DNA from: Cylindrodendrum hubeiense
Lineage: Eukaryota > Ascomycota > Sordariomycetes > Hypocreales > Nectriaceae
Direction of reading: 5' to 3'
DNA: 64,000 bases
Assembly (NCBI GenBank): GCA_014621425.1
Contig: JAANBB010000189.1
Coordinates: 1-64,000, forward strand
Shown: positions 53,448 to 63,021 of the stretch, piece by piece
Layout of the letters: the number at the start of each line of letters is the position of its first letter
Numbering within the stretch: position 1 is the first letter of the stretch
Notes under the pieces: generated by a model
What the model was told of the DNA's origin: nothing
Database searches by the model: none
Seen by the model: the letters and a program-made list of their open reading frames with translations, nothing else
Made by a program: the position numbers and the translations under genes

Positions 53448-55975
53448 GCTTGCTAGCCGGAGCCTGTGCCTGCTGAGTACCTTGAGCTTGAGCCTTGTCT
53501 GGCGCCTGGACACGCGGTTCGGAGTTACGAAGGTTGAGGGTGAGCGCTCTGGGGCGGCCTGGGGCGTCAGCAAGTGAAAAGGGATTTCTTTATCAATCTG
53601 ATCTGATAAAGTCGGCTGAAGAGTTTTGCGCCCGCGTTATTTCACGCTGTAGCCGAGCGGAGTTCCGAGGCGTCTTGGCGATGGACATGACGAATTGTCT
53701 ATAATGGCTGACTCAGCCCGATGGCACACAGTGCTACTAGCACCCCGCGCACGTCTGGGTTCTGGGTCGACTGCAAGCTTTCTGCCGAAACGCCTCGATT
53801 GAGACGTCGCATTCAAAACTCAAAAACGCAGACTTGTCCCTTTATCGATGTTATATGCGCTACAGCTTCTTGCAATCAACCAGGATCCCGCGGTCAGTCC
53901 CTCTGGGATTTATACAACTCTACGTACTGCAGCTGCAAGTTCGCCTGGACTCGGAGCTCCGAGGCCCCGCCCGGCCGCTGCGAACTGCTCCAGAGCTCCA
54001 CCCGGCCGCCGTCATTCGCAGCAGCCATTCATCATCCTCGGAACGCGTCTTCCATCGTCAGAGGCAGCCGCGCCTTCAATCAAGGCCGAGATGCTTCTCA
54101 ATGTTTGCGTCACTCGTGACTCATCTCTAGGCACCGAGCACATGAAGCCGCTCGGCCTTGGTCATCCAGCCTAGGCTGGCCAAGATTCATTCTGTTCCGG
54201 CTTGAGTGAGGGTTCCGAGCTGCGCCAAGGCTGACATGTTGCCGTTGCCTCGGCAGACCGAATCCCCAAGTATACGACCTTCAGGTTGCGGTGAAGGACC
54301 CATCCAGGGTGACCCAAGATCGAGTGTATGAGATGGCCACCCCTTGGAGCCCAAGAGTCTCACCCAAGGTCGTGCGAGAGCCTTATGGCAGAGACCTGGC
54401 GCGCCTCTTATTAGCCATCTCTCATATTAGTACACCAGTTGATCCGGGAGACCGGGTCTGACTTATCGCGCTAACCTCTTGGCCTCTGAAGCAAAGCTAG
54501 AACCCGGTCGACCGCGGATTTAGAAGCATGGAAGGCCCTGTCGCCTTACGCCCGCGGGTTGTTTCAGGTATTCTGCATTGCTGTGGGCCAACGATCTGGT
54601 TGCAATCGGCGCTTGTCAATTCTACGAGGTGTTCCATGTCCCGTTTCGCCGAGGGATCACTCCCCCACTGCTGGGGTCCCGGATTTTCTGTGCTTCGGGC
54701 GGCTCCCATATTGGGGTTACAGGAAAATCGGGAAGCTGAATAGATGTGGCGTTTCTGTTGCCGCCTTGCAATCCTTCTCTTAGCTGAGTTTGTTGACGAC
54801 TGTCTAGTCTGAGGCAGCTAGCTCTAGCTGTCAATGCAATCTCGCTTCTTGTGGTTGATGAAGGGTCGCCTTCCATCTCTCGAGCCCGGCCCAGAGCGTT
54901 TCCGTACTACGTATAGAAGGTAGTACATCTACCGGGCGGTATTTTCAGCTCTGGCGGTCTGCTAGAGTGTTGACGGGAAAAGGGTTGATTGCCTGTTGAA
55001 CCGTGCGAAGCCATATGCTGGTCCGTCCAGCTGAGGCTGTTGCAGGAACCGCGGTTTCATATAGAGCAATTCCATGCATGGATGCTTTTGTGGTGGAACA
55101 CGCACCCCGTTCGAATATGGTGATCTCCCGACTAGCGTCCGTTTTGTCGCACGATAGATGGCAAGATGCGGTCTGTTCAGCGTTCCATACCATGTTTCCT
55201 CCACAAGTCGCTTCCAAGCCGCCGCTCTGATCGAGATGATCCTTCAGCTGTCTCCGGTTTACTTCCCAAGATGGACCTCGGAGCTTCGCGATTGGGCCAA
55301 ACCCCACGATCTTGCCGCGCGAAGAACGCATGGGGTGTGATGTCGTTTCATCCTTCGTAATGCATCCAGAGATGCACGAACCACCTCGGCATAGCGCTTG
55401 CCCTGTGCCTTGAAGATGCCCCATTGTCCAATTTCCATCTCACAGATGCACAAGTGCGTACCCGTCGCTGTGAAGGTCGGTGACGGAGGACATCTACGGC
55501 ACAGCAGAGAGGATTCCGCCAGGATCTACGACGGCATCCACTACGCTCCACTCTTCAACATTACGGAGGTTTTCTCTGCTCTGTGCCAGGCTGTAGCACG
55601 CAGCCTCCGATACCTGCAGGCCTCGAGCATGGGTCTCGCCCCTCAGAACCCGGTTCAATCTATCAAACTGCCGAGGGCAGCAACAAGGGTATGCGCTGTT
55701 CACCCGTTGCAGTGGCTGCCAGAACTAGCACTAGGACCGTCTTGAGATCTCACACAAACGTCCATGCTCATTCTGGAACACCCCTTATCCTTTGATACCC
55801 GACATTCTTTTTTAGACATATTCCCTGTGGCCCCATCCCTACGACTGCATCACGACGAACTGCTGGTCCAGAGTCCGAATGTCCAACGAACCAAGAACTG
55901 CGTTCTTACACTTCTTCGGGGACGCATCCTTCATCGACACTTGTTATTGGCAGTCCGAAACATCATCGGGTGGTG
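53448..55975. other. 2.5-kb intergenic region, possibly with a decayed gene
   Basis: This lies upstream of both the Zn2Cys6 gene (leftward) and the receptor gene (rightward). No intact gene is supported. A minus-strand frame at 54945-55424 has a genuine ATG and folded-looking composition, with related-looking fragments in other frames just upstream, as a frameshifted relic would have. Its family is not recognised. Confidence 0.4.
54945..55424 (-). pseudogene. Possible decayed gene, family unknown
   Basis: A 159-codon frame with an ATG start. The final part (CHLSCDKTDASREITIFERG, then ASMHGIALYETAVP) looks like ordinary protein. Upstream, the fragment GQWGIFKAQGKRYAEVVRAS continues in another frame (55259-55453), and YSLAQSRENLRNVEEWS lies in a frame ending at a stop (55494-55703). 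That pattern suggests frameshifts and stops in a former gene. I cannot name the family. A chance set of open frames remains possible. Confidence 0.3.
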
Positions 55976-57723
55976 ATGTGGCGACCATTTTGGGCAGTTT
56001 TCCTGTCAATAGCCATTGCGGGGGCGACTACCACCAACATCACCCAACTTGTTGACGAACTACCAACGTGTGTGGTATGTTTTTTCGCCTATAATGCCTG
56101 GCTCGCGTGATTAAGGGCAGTCACTGACTCTTACAGATACAATGTTATTCCTCGGCGGCTGGGGAGTCGCCCGACAACTCAACGGTTGCGGAATTTTGCG
56201 GTGAGGATGGATTCTGGGCCAAATCCCGGGACTGCGTCTTGGACGACTGCTCTGTAATGGATCGGTTATGTACGTCCTTTTTTCTGCGATGCGAGTATAG
56301 TTGCTGGGTACTAACGAGTGTAGGGGTCAACGAGGTCCAACGCCAGACCTGCTCCCAACCAAAACAAACACGTGAAAAGCGATTCTACTATCTACTCGCG
56401 GCCGAGGTTCCGGCTTGGATTTGCCCTTGGCTGCGGCTCTTCTCCGGATGGAGGTCATTAGAGGGTGTTCGCTTGGATGATTATGTTATGTTCGGTTGCT
56501 GGGTATGTTACCGACACCTGCCGGCGCTCTACGAAATGCTGACTCTTGTGCGAATGAATAGGCGTTGTATACGGCCTATACCACCTGTGTTCACATTGGT
56601 GAGCTTCCCAATTCCTTCCCAACGTGGGCCGCGACTAACTTTGCTTCGCAGTACATCATTCAGTCTTCGATATCGACGCGTCGGAGGTAGACAGACAAGG
56701 CGTGCTGAATGGGTTGAAGGTTCGTTGGAAATACATTCACTTATCCACGAGGATCACTAACGCCTCAGGCAGATCCTCTTCGTCGCAGACAAACTCGCCT
56801 TGCTGTGCATCGGTCTAGCTAAGGCCTCCATTGTTTACTTCTACTTGAAGACATTCACCGGCACCCGATTCAGAATTGTCGCCTATTCCACCCTGACGCT
56901 CATTCTGGTTCCAACTCTCGTCTTCGTCTTGGTCTTCACCTTCCAGTGCTCGCCGGTCAGTTACGCGTGGGGTGGATGGTCAGACGACGACGGTGGTGGA
57001 GGGTGTCTCGACGTCCGGTTACTCTCCTGCATCAAACTGGGTTTCGATATCGGCCAGAGTATTGTTCTCCTGATTATCCCTCTCCCGCTTTTCCGACAAT
57101 TCGATATGCACAAGCGGGTTACGTTGGGAAGTGCGGTAATGTTCGCTCTGGGTGGCCTGGCAGTAGCAATGGCAGGTCTGCGATTGCGATGCGTAATTAT
57201 ACAGGAGACGACGACGGATCAACCTTGGGAATACGCCGACCGGCTCATCTGGACAGGCATCGAGATTTCTGCGCTTATCATCCTGGCGTGCGCGCCCAGC
57301 ATCTGGAAGCTCCTTGTCCCTGTGGCTGCGAGCAACATCCCGACTTTCACACCTCGGCGCAACCCCAGCCGCTTAATAAAAAACAAAGCACTGGCCCCGA
57401 TCAATACCAAGTCGACAGCAAACTCATCGGTTTCGAGAAAGCCTTCCAAGGGCCCCTACTGTTCGACAAAGGATACGAGGTCGGAGAGCGAGCTCGAGCT
57501 AGACCTGCAGCTGGGCGACAAGACCCGAGGCGATGTGTGGACACAGATCAAGGGAGGCCACAGGTTCTCCGGGTTCTCCATGATTTCGCACATGGGAGAT
57601 AGACTTGGTATCCGAGTCAAGACAACGACGACAACGCGGGTGGAGTCGGGCGACTCGGACGGCGACGACGGCGCAGATGAGGGCCGCCTTGTCACACCGA
57701 GACCAGGACCACTCAGTCCGTGA
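55976..57723 (+). CDS. CFEM/PTH11-type seven-helix receptor, six exons
   Basis: Exons are 55976-56074, 56137-56269, 56324-56502, 56562-56598, 56652-56719 and 56773-57723; together they code 488 aa with all phases agreeing. A signal peptide (RPFWAVFLSIAIAGA) is followed by a CFEM-like module (residues about 28-90: LPTCVIQC ... EFC ... RDCVLDDC ... QTC). Only six cysteines of the usual eight are present. Membrane helices follow in the order typical of the fungal rhodopsin/PTH11 family: AAEVPAWICPWLRLF, YVMFGCWALYTAYTTC, KLALLCIGLAKASIVYFYL, LTLILVPTLVFVLVF, FDIGQSIVLLIIPLPLF, GSAVMFALGGLAVAMAG and IEISALIILACAPSIWKL. The cytosolic tail of about 150 residues is Ser/Thr/Lys-rich. Magnaporthe Pth11 senses surfaces; a role in sensing here is inference. 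The 37-nt fourth exon is the weakest junction. Confidence 0.82.
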
Positions 57724-58285
57724 CGGCCCTGGCGGCCGCTTATTTGATTTCAGGCGCGTGGTGGATTAGCGCTGGCTTGGTATAAAAGACAACTACTGCT
57801 CAAAGTAATCCACGGTCTTTACCGGACTGTCTGGTAATGTTTCATTTGTCACGGTGTTGCGGTTGCAGTGCAGCTGCGGGTAATAGCCTAAATAGTCTAT
57901 GGGGCTCGGGAACTGGGAGGGAAAGGTTGGGTTGAGTAGCAAGATACCCTAGGACGTTCTCTAGTATTTCTAGTATTTCTACAGATGTGTAGTATGTCAA
58001 GTATGTTAATAGGCCGATTTGGCCTTCATGCATTATCCTTGCCCTGCTCGATGCGAACCCACAAGTGGCGTCGGCCGTTGTCTGCCGGAATGCCCCGGGA
58101 CTGCATGTCTCCGAAACTGCTTCGGTGGCCGGGGTCGGCGATTAGCTCCACTCTCAACGTCCCTCGCGCCAAACACCGCCTCTTCAAGACTTCGTCCTCA
58201 ACACCCTCAACCTCAAGATACTCGCCAATTGCACCTTCAATTCCACGCCGCTCAAGCCTCATCACGGGGCACCTACCGCGCCGAA
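57724..58285. other. Intergenic region upstream of the DUF2470 gene
   Basis: A 562-bp gap between genes in tandem. The reading frame of the next gene is open back to an ATG at 58028, so an 86-residue longer N-terminus is possible, but that part is Pro/Cys/Arg-rich and not conserved-looking. Confidence 0.45.
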
Positions 58286-58948
58286 ATGGACTCCGCCAGC
58301 TCCCCCCACACAGCCCGCATCGTCTCGCACATGAACTCGGACCACACGCGCGAGATGTCCTACTACCTGCGCCACTACGCGGGCGCATCGGCCCGCGCCG
58401 CCTCGTCGCCCCAGCTGCGCGACCTCGACTTCCAGAGCATGCGCATCACGGCCCGCGGGGGCGACTTCACCATCCCCTTTGAGCCTCCGCTGACGGGCTG
58501 GGCCGAGGCCAAGGGCCGCATCACCGAGATGGCGCACACCGCGCGCGAGGCGCTCGGCCTGAGCGACATCGTCATCACCACCTTCACGCCGCCCCAGGGC
58601 TTCGGCCTTTTCGTCTTCTGCGCCGTCATCTTCTACTTCGTCTGCGCCGCGTCGCTGCCCTGGGTCGTCCCGGAGAGCCCCGCGTGGCCGCTGCTGGAGG
58701 CGGGCTTCCCCGGGGGCGCGGAGGGGTTCTGCCGGACCGTCAAGACCATCTTCTGGCCGGTCATTGGTATCCATCTCATCGAGTGCTACATCTTCGAGGG
58801 CCGCCTGAAGAAGCACGGTGTCGAGAAATTCAGCGGCGTGTGGTGGAAGTGGCAGTCGGCCTGCTTCTTCGAGGGACTCACGTCGTTTAAGCGTATTGAC
58901 GGTGTCGTCGCCCAGAAGACGGCGGAGAAGAACGCCAAGAAGCAATGA
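58286..58948 (+). CDS. DUF2470 domain membrane protein
   Basis: The 220-aa protein opens with MDSASSPHTARIVSHMNSDH, then MSYYLRHYAG, the start of a DUF2470 (split-barrel, haem-oxygenase-like FMN-binding fold) domain covering about residues 5-90, with a characteristic DLDFQSMRI strand. Two hydrophobic segments follow, about 106-127 (FGLFVFCAVIFYFVCAASLP) and 152-172 (IFWPVIGIHLIECYIFEG). The last third carries KWQSACFFEGLTSFKRID and ends AKKQ, close to an ER-retrieval dilysine signal. This DUF2470 plus DUF4499-type arrangement is common in filamentous fungi as an integral membrane protein of unknown function. Start chosen at the ATG at the domain boundary; a longer form from 58028 cannot be excluded. 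The gene converges on the Zn2Cys6 gene at 59366. Confidence 0.8.
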   Translation: MDSASSPHTARIVSHMNSDHTREMSYYLRHYAGASARAASSPQLRDLDFQSMRITARGGDFTIPFEPPLTGWAEAKGRITEMAHTAREALGLSDIVITTFTPPQGFGLFVFCAVIFYFVCAASLPWVVPESPAWPLLEAGFPGGAEGFCRTVKTIFWPVIGIHLIECYIFEGRLKKHGVEKFSGVWWKWQSACFFEGLTSFKRIDGVVAQKTAEKNAKKQ

Positions 58949-59365
58949 GCAGCGATTCAGGAGCCGAGATCTACTGGTGCGCCAGCACATGTGGCATTGG
59001 GATCTCGTGTTGAGCTGTCTTGGAATTAGATGCCCATCGTGAGGAGAAAGACAACACTAAGGAGCCTGCAGTAGTTAGTCGCAACACTTGAATGGACCTT
59101 GGGAATCACAAAAGCAAAAGTATAGAAGCAAAGCACAATTGAAGACAGTCATAATTTGTCTGAATAATCTTCTAAGGGTATCGCAAAACAATGCTCCTGG
59201 TACGGGCCTCTGGCCTCCATGTGTAATCATTCCCAACCCTGACCCATCCATGGTATCACATCATATGCAAATAGTTCCCAAAACTCCATCCCGAATACTC
59301 CTAACCTTTTGTATCCATAATCCCCAATGCTTACGATCAGACACCAAACGTCAAAGCCAAAGTTC
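58949..59365. other. Convergent 3' flanks
   Basis: A 417-bp gap holding two 3' ends; AT-rich with no gene or repeat noticed. Confidence 0.55.
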
Positions 59366-60511
59366 TTAGTTGTTCTTCGCCTCCCATTTCTTCACCAACT
59401 GCTGGGCCCAATCACTCGAGGCACCCCATTGAACAATCTTGTCAAAGTTGTGAGTAAACACCCAGACGCACAATTCGAGGCGCTCAAAACTAGAGGCTTG
59501 GTCTATAGGCCACTCATTAATTGGCGTCATCATGGCGACGATGGCCGTGCGGAAGTTGTTGATCATTTCCCTCGAAGCACGCTCGTATGCGTCGAGGTGC
59601 TTCTTGAGCTCTGGCTTGGTGAGCTCGGTCTGGTTGGCAGACGGAATTGGTGCGATCTGGCCTGGGTCGATACTCATGCTCAATCCCAGGCCAGGCACAC
59701 AGCGAGCAATGGTTGGAACGGCCTGGATCAGACCGTCCGAGTTGGCATTCCGCCTCTCTGTCAGGGACGCAATGACTCCGTCGAAAATGTTGGAGTTAGA
59801 GACCGGGTTCGCGACAAAGTCAGAAGCCTTCATTACCAGGTCCACTGCGGCCATGTACGCCTTATGGTGGGCAGCCCTCTTTGTTTCCAGGACGTCGCTG
59901 ACCGTCGACTTCTCTCGGAGGTCCATGTTCTCCCGGGTGCAGGGCAGGCCTGCCTTGGTACAGGATGTGCAGCCCCCATTGCCATCCTTAGTGCACTTGG
60001 CCTTGCGTCTCTTGCAGCGATCACAGGACTTTGGCACGCACTTTATGCCCGCTCGGTTGACCTTGGGTTTGTTCGCCGATTCAAGGTCAACTGGGGGGTG
60101 CTTTCGCTTGGTCCCCCTGGCGGTAGGAGTGTCGACCTAGGGCCGAGTTTGCTCTTCGGCGAATAAGGCATTCTCACCACAGACAGAGTATTGAGGGATG
60201 GGGAAAATGAGGTTCCCCGTCAATGGGCCACGGTTAGAACTGGCCATGTGACTCTGGGATTGCTGCTGGACTTGAGTCTGGGCCTCAGGCTGGGACTGAA
60301 GCTCAGGAGCATCGATGAAACTAATGGAGTTCGGAACGCATTTTGGGGTTTCGGAACCCTCACTGCGGCTTGGGGTGAGCAAACCTTGCTGGCCGAGAGA
60401 AAAGGGTTCAAATGCATTCCCATGCTCCTGCGGGATGAGAACGAACTGGGCATTGAATTCATTATCTGTCGTCAAAATCCACTCGTCTGGAATCATCATG
60501 TTGGTAGTCAT
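59366..60511 (-). CDS. Zn2Cys6 regulator with an interrupting TAG that an intron could remove
   Basis: One frame runs from ATG 60511 to the stop at 59366 except for a TAG at 60137-60139. An intron from 60177 (donor GTGAGA) to 60091 (acceptor CCCCAG), 87 nt, removes it and keeps frame: exons 60511-60178 and 60090-59366, 352 aa. The cluster at residues about 134-162 reads CDRCKRRKAKC, then a 7-residue loop, then CTSC and a last Cys six residues on, a Zn2Cys6 pattern. N-terminal 110 residues are Gln/Ser/Pro-rich. The part after the cluster has helices (LKKHLDAYERASREMINNFR) but no clear fungal_trans domain, and it is short for this class. Its cluster is internal, not N-terminal. Pseudogene status applies if the intron is not used. 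Target genes unknown. Confidence 0.72.
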
Positions 60512-62120
60512 TTTGAAGTTTGTGTGGAGTGAACGAGAGATAATTTATGGGCAAGAATTCAGAGGTCCTGTTGTGTGTCTGTGGTGGGTAGGGGGGAAGG
60601 AAGGAAGGGCATGATTGAAAGGAGAGGAGGAGGTTATGTAGTTCAGGCTCATCCCAAAGGGTTGCTCGCTTCCCTAGTGAACTCATTTATAAATGATTGT
60701 TTCAACCTGTTTAGCATCACCTTGACTCGCGATCCTATGCTCGGTCTATTGAGAGTTCGTGGCCCGGTGAGCTGTGGCAAAGGTACCAGAATATTTCCAG
60801 TGGCTAGCCTCTCAATCAGCTCCTAATTGGCGAGGACATAGCCCTCCAAGGGGGTCTACCTAGATAACGGGCTACTTTGAGTTGGTAGTTGATTATTTTG
60901 ACATGGTAAGTAGTGACGTGGTTGAGCAGGGAGTCCGAGGATTGGGTCATGGATGTGTACCGCATGAGGAAAGCCCTGGGGTTAAGAACTCAGCCTGAAC
61001 CATGAGGTTGGAGCCATTGGGCTTCTAATATTGAGTTTACGGGATCACTCGGTACAGACATGAATGGAAGATGATGGATAGAGCGGGAGCGCAATTTCTA
61101 TGTAGGGACAAGGGAGTGGCCCGCAATGTCGTTTTGGGGCGCAAGGCCACTGGAAAAGGCATCGTTGGACCCGATTGATTTCCCCCAGGTAACAGAAAAT
61201 AAATGGCAGTAATTTCTAAGTCATTTAAGGCTAGTAGAGCGCTTTTTGGTTCCTGGGGCATGTCCTCTCTCCTATTAGTACTGTCTTGAGTGGAGGGAGG
61301 CGGTTCCCTTCGCGGGTAGCAACGGGCAACCCACAAACACCCCACTAACTATAACCATGCCAGGCCGGAGTCCTGAGGATATTAGTGACTCACCAAGATA
61401 TGCTCACTTGGCTTGTTCGACATAAGAAATAGCTCAGGTCGAAGTCAGGCTGTTGTTTGGGGGCTGTTGTTGGAGGCTGTTGTTCGCGGGCATATCACTT
61501 ATTACGACTCAGGGGCTCTCACAAGTCGAGACATACATGTGCGGATACATATAAGCGAATCGGACCGTCTAGCATCGCCTTGGAGTGCATGAAATGCCAA
61601 CCCGAACGGCCCGGCCCTTGATCGCCATGCAGCATAAGACTGCTGCGGCCGTGAAGTAGAGGGATGGGCTCCAAAGCACAACTAGACTGGCCACCTCTTT
61701 GTCCAACCTTGATATTCAAAGTTGGTTGGCCCAAATCTTGACGACAAAGTTTACCAACTCACTTACCCGCAACAGAGTGTCTTCCATGGCATGGTTAGGG
61801 AGGCAATTTAATAGGGGGAGGCTGTGGATTCCAATCAGAGGGCGGCGTCAGGCTGTTCCAAAGGAACTCTTCAGTCATGAATCGCTAACATCGAGTCAGG
61901 TTCACAAGCAGAAGACAAGCATGGTCTGGAATAAGTTTGGTTGCAACGCGTAATCAATTTCAAGACAAAACATCTCTAGTAGTCGCCTAAATTACTGCCT
62001 AAAAAGAATAGTCGAAGAGAAACAAGTTTTTTTCACAAAGGAGTGTCCTGACAATCTATCTCCATCACACACATATATCAACATCTCATAGCCATCAACA
62101 ACCGCCTATTAGTGCTGTGC
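60512..62120. other. Intergenic region between regulator and secreted protein gene
   Basis: A 1.6-kb gap with the promoter of the Zn2Cys6 gene and the 3' flank of the secreted-protein gene. Only short frames with no family features occur, and no RNA gene or repeat was recognised. Confidence 0.45.
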
Positions 62121-62840
62121 TTAGTAGGTGTTGCAGCAAGAAGCCTTGCACACCTTCTTGCCGACGCAGTCGATGTCAAGCTTGACGTAGGTGACCTTGT
62201 CGAGAGTCTTGCCATAGGGCTCGGTAGGGCAGCGGCCAGCGTCGACGGCAACGTAGTACTTGGAGTCGCAGAGGCTGGGGTAGCCGCTGATCTTGGAGAC
62301 GGGGACGGTGCACTTGTCGCCGTAGCAGAAGGCGTTGGCGTTGAGCTTCTTGACCGACTTGGGGCCGTAGGCGGACTCGTAGATGCCCAGGTACGAGATC
62401 TTGTGGTCGGTGGGCCAGTATCCTCCCTTGTAGATGACCGTGAGGCAGTCGTCCTTGCTGCCATACTTGCAAGGGCCGACAGTGCCGGTGATCGTGTAGT
62501 CGCCGCCCTTCTTGCAGTCGACGGATGTGCTGAAAGAGCCCTCGTAGCGGGGGTAGCCGTTGGCCCATCCGTACTTGGTGCACTTGACCTTGCTGTCGGG
62601 GCACTTCTTCTTGCAGATCTGAGGAGGGTAGCCGTAGCCGTAGCCGCGAGCACCGAGCTCCTCATCGCGGACCTCCAGGTCGCTGGTGTCGCGCTTGTCA
62701 TCGTAGTCGATGGGCTTGCAGGCCGCGGGCTCCCAGATAGTCTTGGAGCACTTCGAGGCCGACTTCTTGACGATGTCATCGCTACCGGCCATGGCACCGG
62801 CGGCGAGGAATCCGAGGAGGGTAACAGCGGAGAACTTCAT
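62121..62840 (-). CDS. Cysteine-rich secreted protein, 239 aa
   Basis: The single frame starts at ATG 62840 (MKFSAVTLLGFLAAGAMAG), a clear signal peptide cut after about residue 18. The open frame upstream of it lacks support because a TATA box lies inside it. Sixteen cysteines follow the signal peptide and cluster at the two ends (CKKKCPDSKVKC near residue 77; DCVGKKVCKASCC at the end), suggesting a disulfide-rich, stable extracellular protein. A DDKRD site near residue 49, with further R-containing sites before a GYGYGYPP stretch, looks like Kex2 processing that would release a mature domain of about 165-190 residues. Lys and Gly are abundant. I do not recognise the family. An effector, antimicrobial or wall protein are all possible. 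Confidence 0.78.
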   Translation of the reverse strand: MKFSAVTLLGFLAAGAMAGSDDIVKKSASKCSKTIWEPAACKPIDYDDKRDTSDLEVRDEELGARGYGYGYPPQICKKKCPDSKVKCTKYGWANGYPRYEGSFSTSVDCKKGGDYTITGTVGPCKYGSKDDCLTVIYKGGYWPTDHKISYLGIYESAYGPKSVKKLNANAFCYGDKCTVPVSKISGYPSLCDSKYYVAVDAGRCPTEPYGKTLDKVTYVKLDIDCVGKKVCKASCCNTY

Positions 62841-62883
62841 TGTGAATTGTGTGTTTGGAGTGTTGACGGGAAGTCGTGTTTTT

Positions 62884-62945
62884 GAGGTGAGTGGTGTAAG
62901 TTGTGGGTGGTGTGTAAGTCGTGAGTAGTGTGTAAGTTGTGATCT
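62884..62945 (-). repeat. Degenerate tandem repeats in the leader of the Cys-rich gene
   Basis: On the plus strand, imperfect units of about 15-20 bp built from GTGTAAGTTGTG or GTGAGTRGTG recur. They lie between the TATA box and the ATG, so they would be transcribed as leader on the minus strand. Confidence 0.5.
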
Positions 62946-63014
62946 GGTGCTTTGTGTTGAGAGTTGGTGATGAGAGTGATGATTTCGAGATTTGATATCG
63001 GGTCCCATGGCCCT

Positions 63015-63021
63015 CTTTATA
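63015..63021 (-). promoter_or_regulatory. TATA box of the Cys-rich secreted protein gene
   Basis: CTTTATA on the plus strand reads TATAAAG toward the gene, 175 bp upstream of its ATG. It supports transcription of the minus strand and the choice of the ATG at 62840. Confidence 0.5.

Noticed and set aside
54421..54540. Sequence with GGGAGACCGGGT and AACCCGGT segments suggestive of a tRNA-like hairpin
   Set aside because: The A-box and B-box do not fit a tRNA and the cloverleaf cannot be formed.
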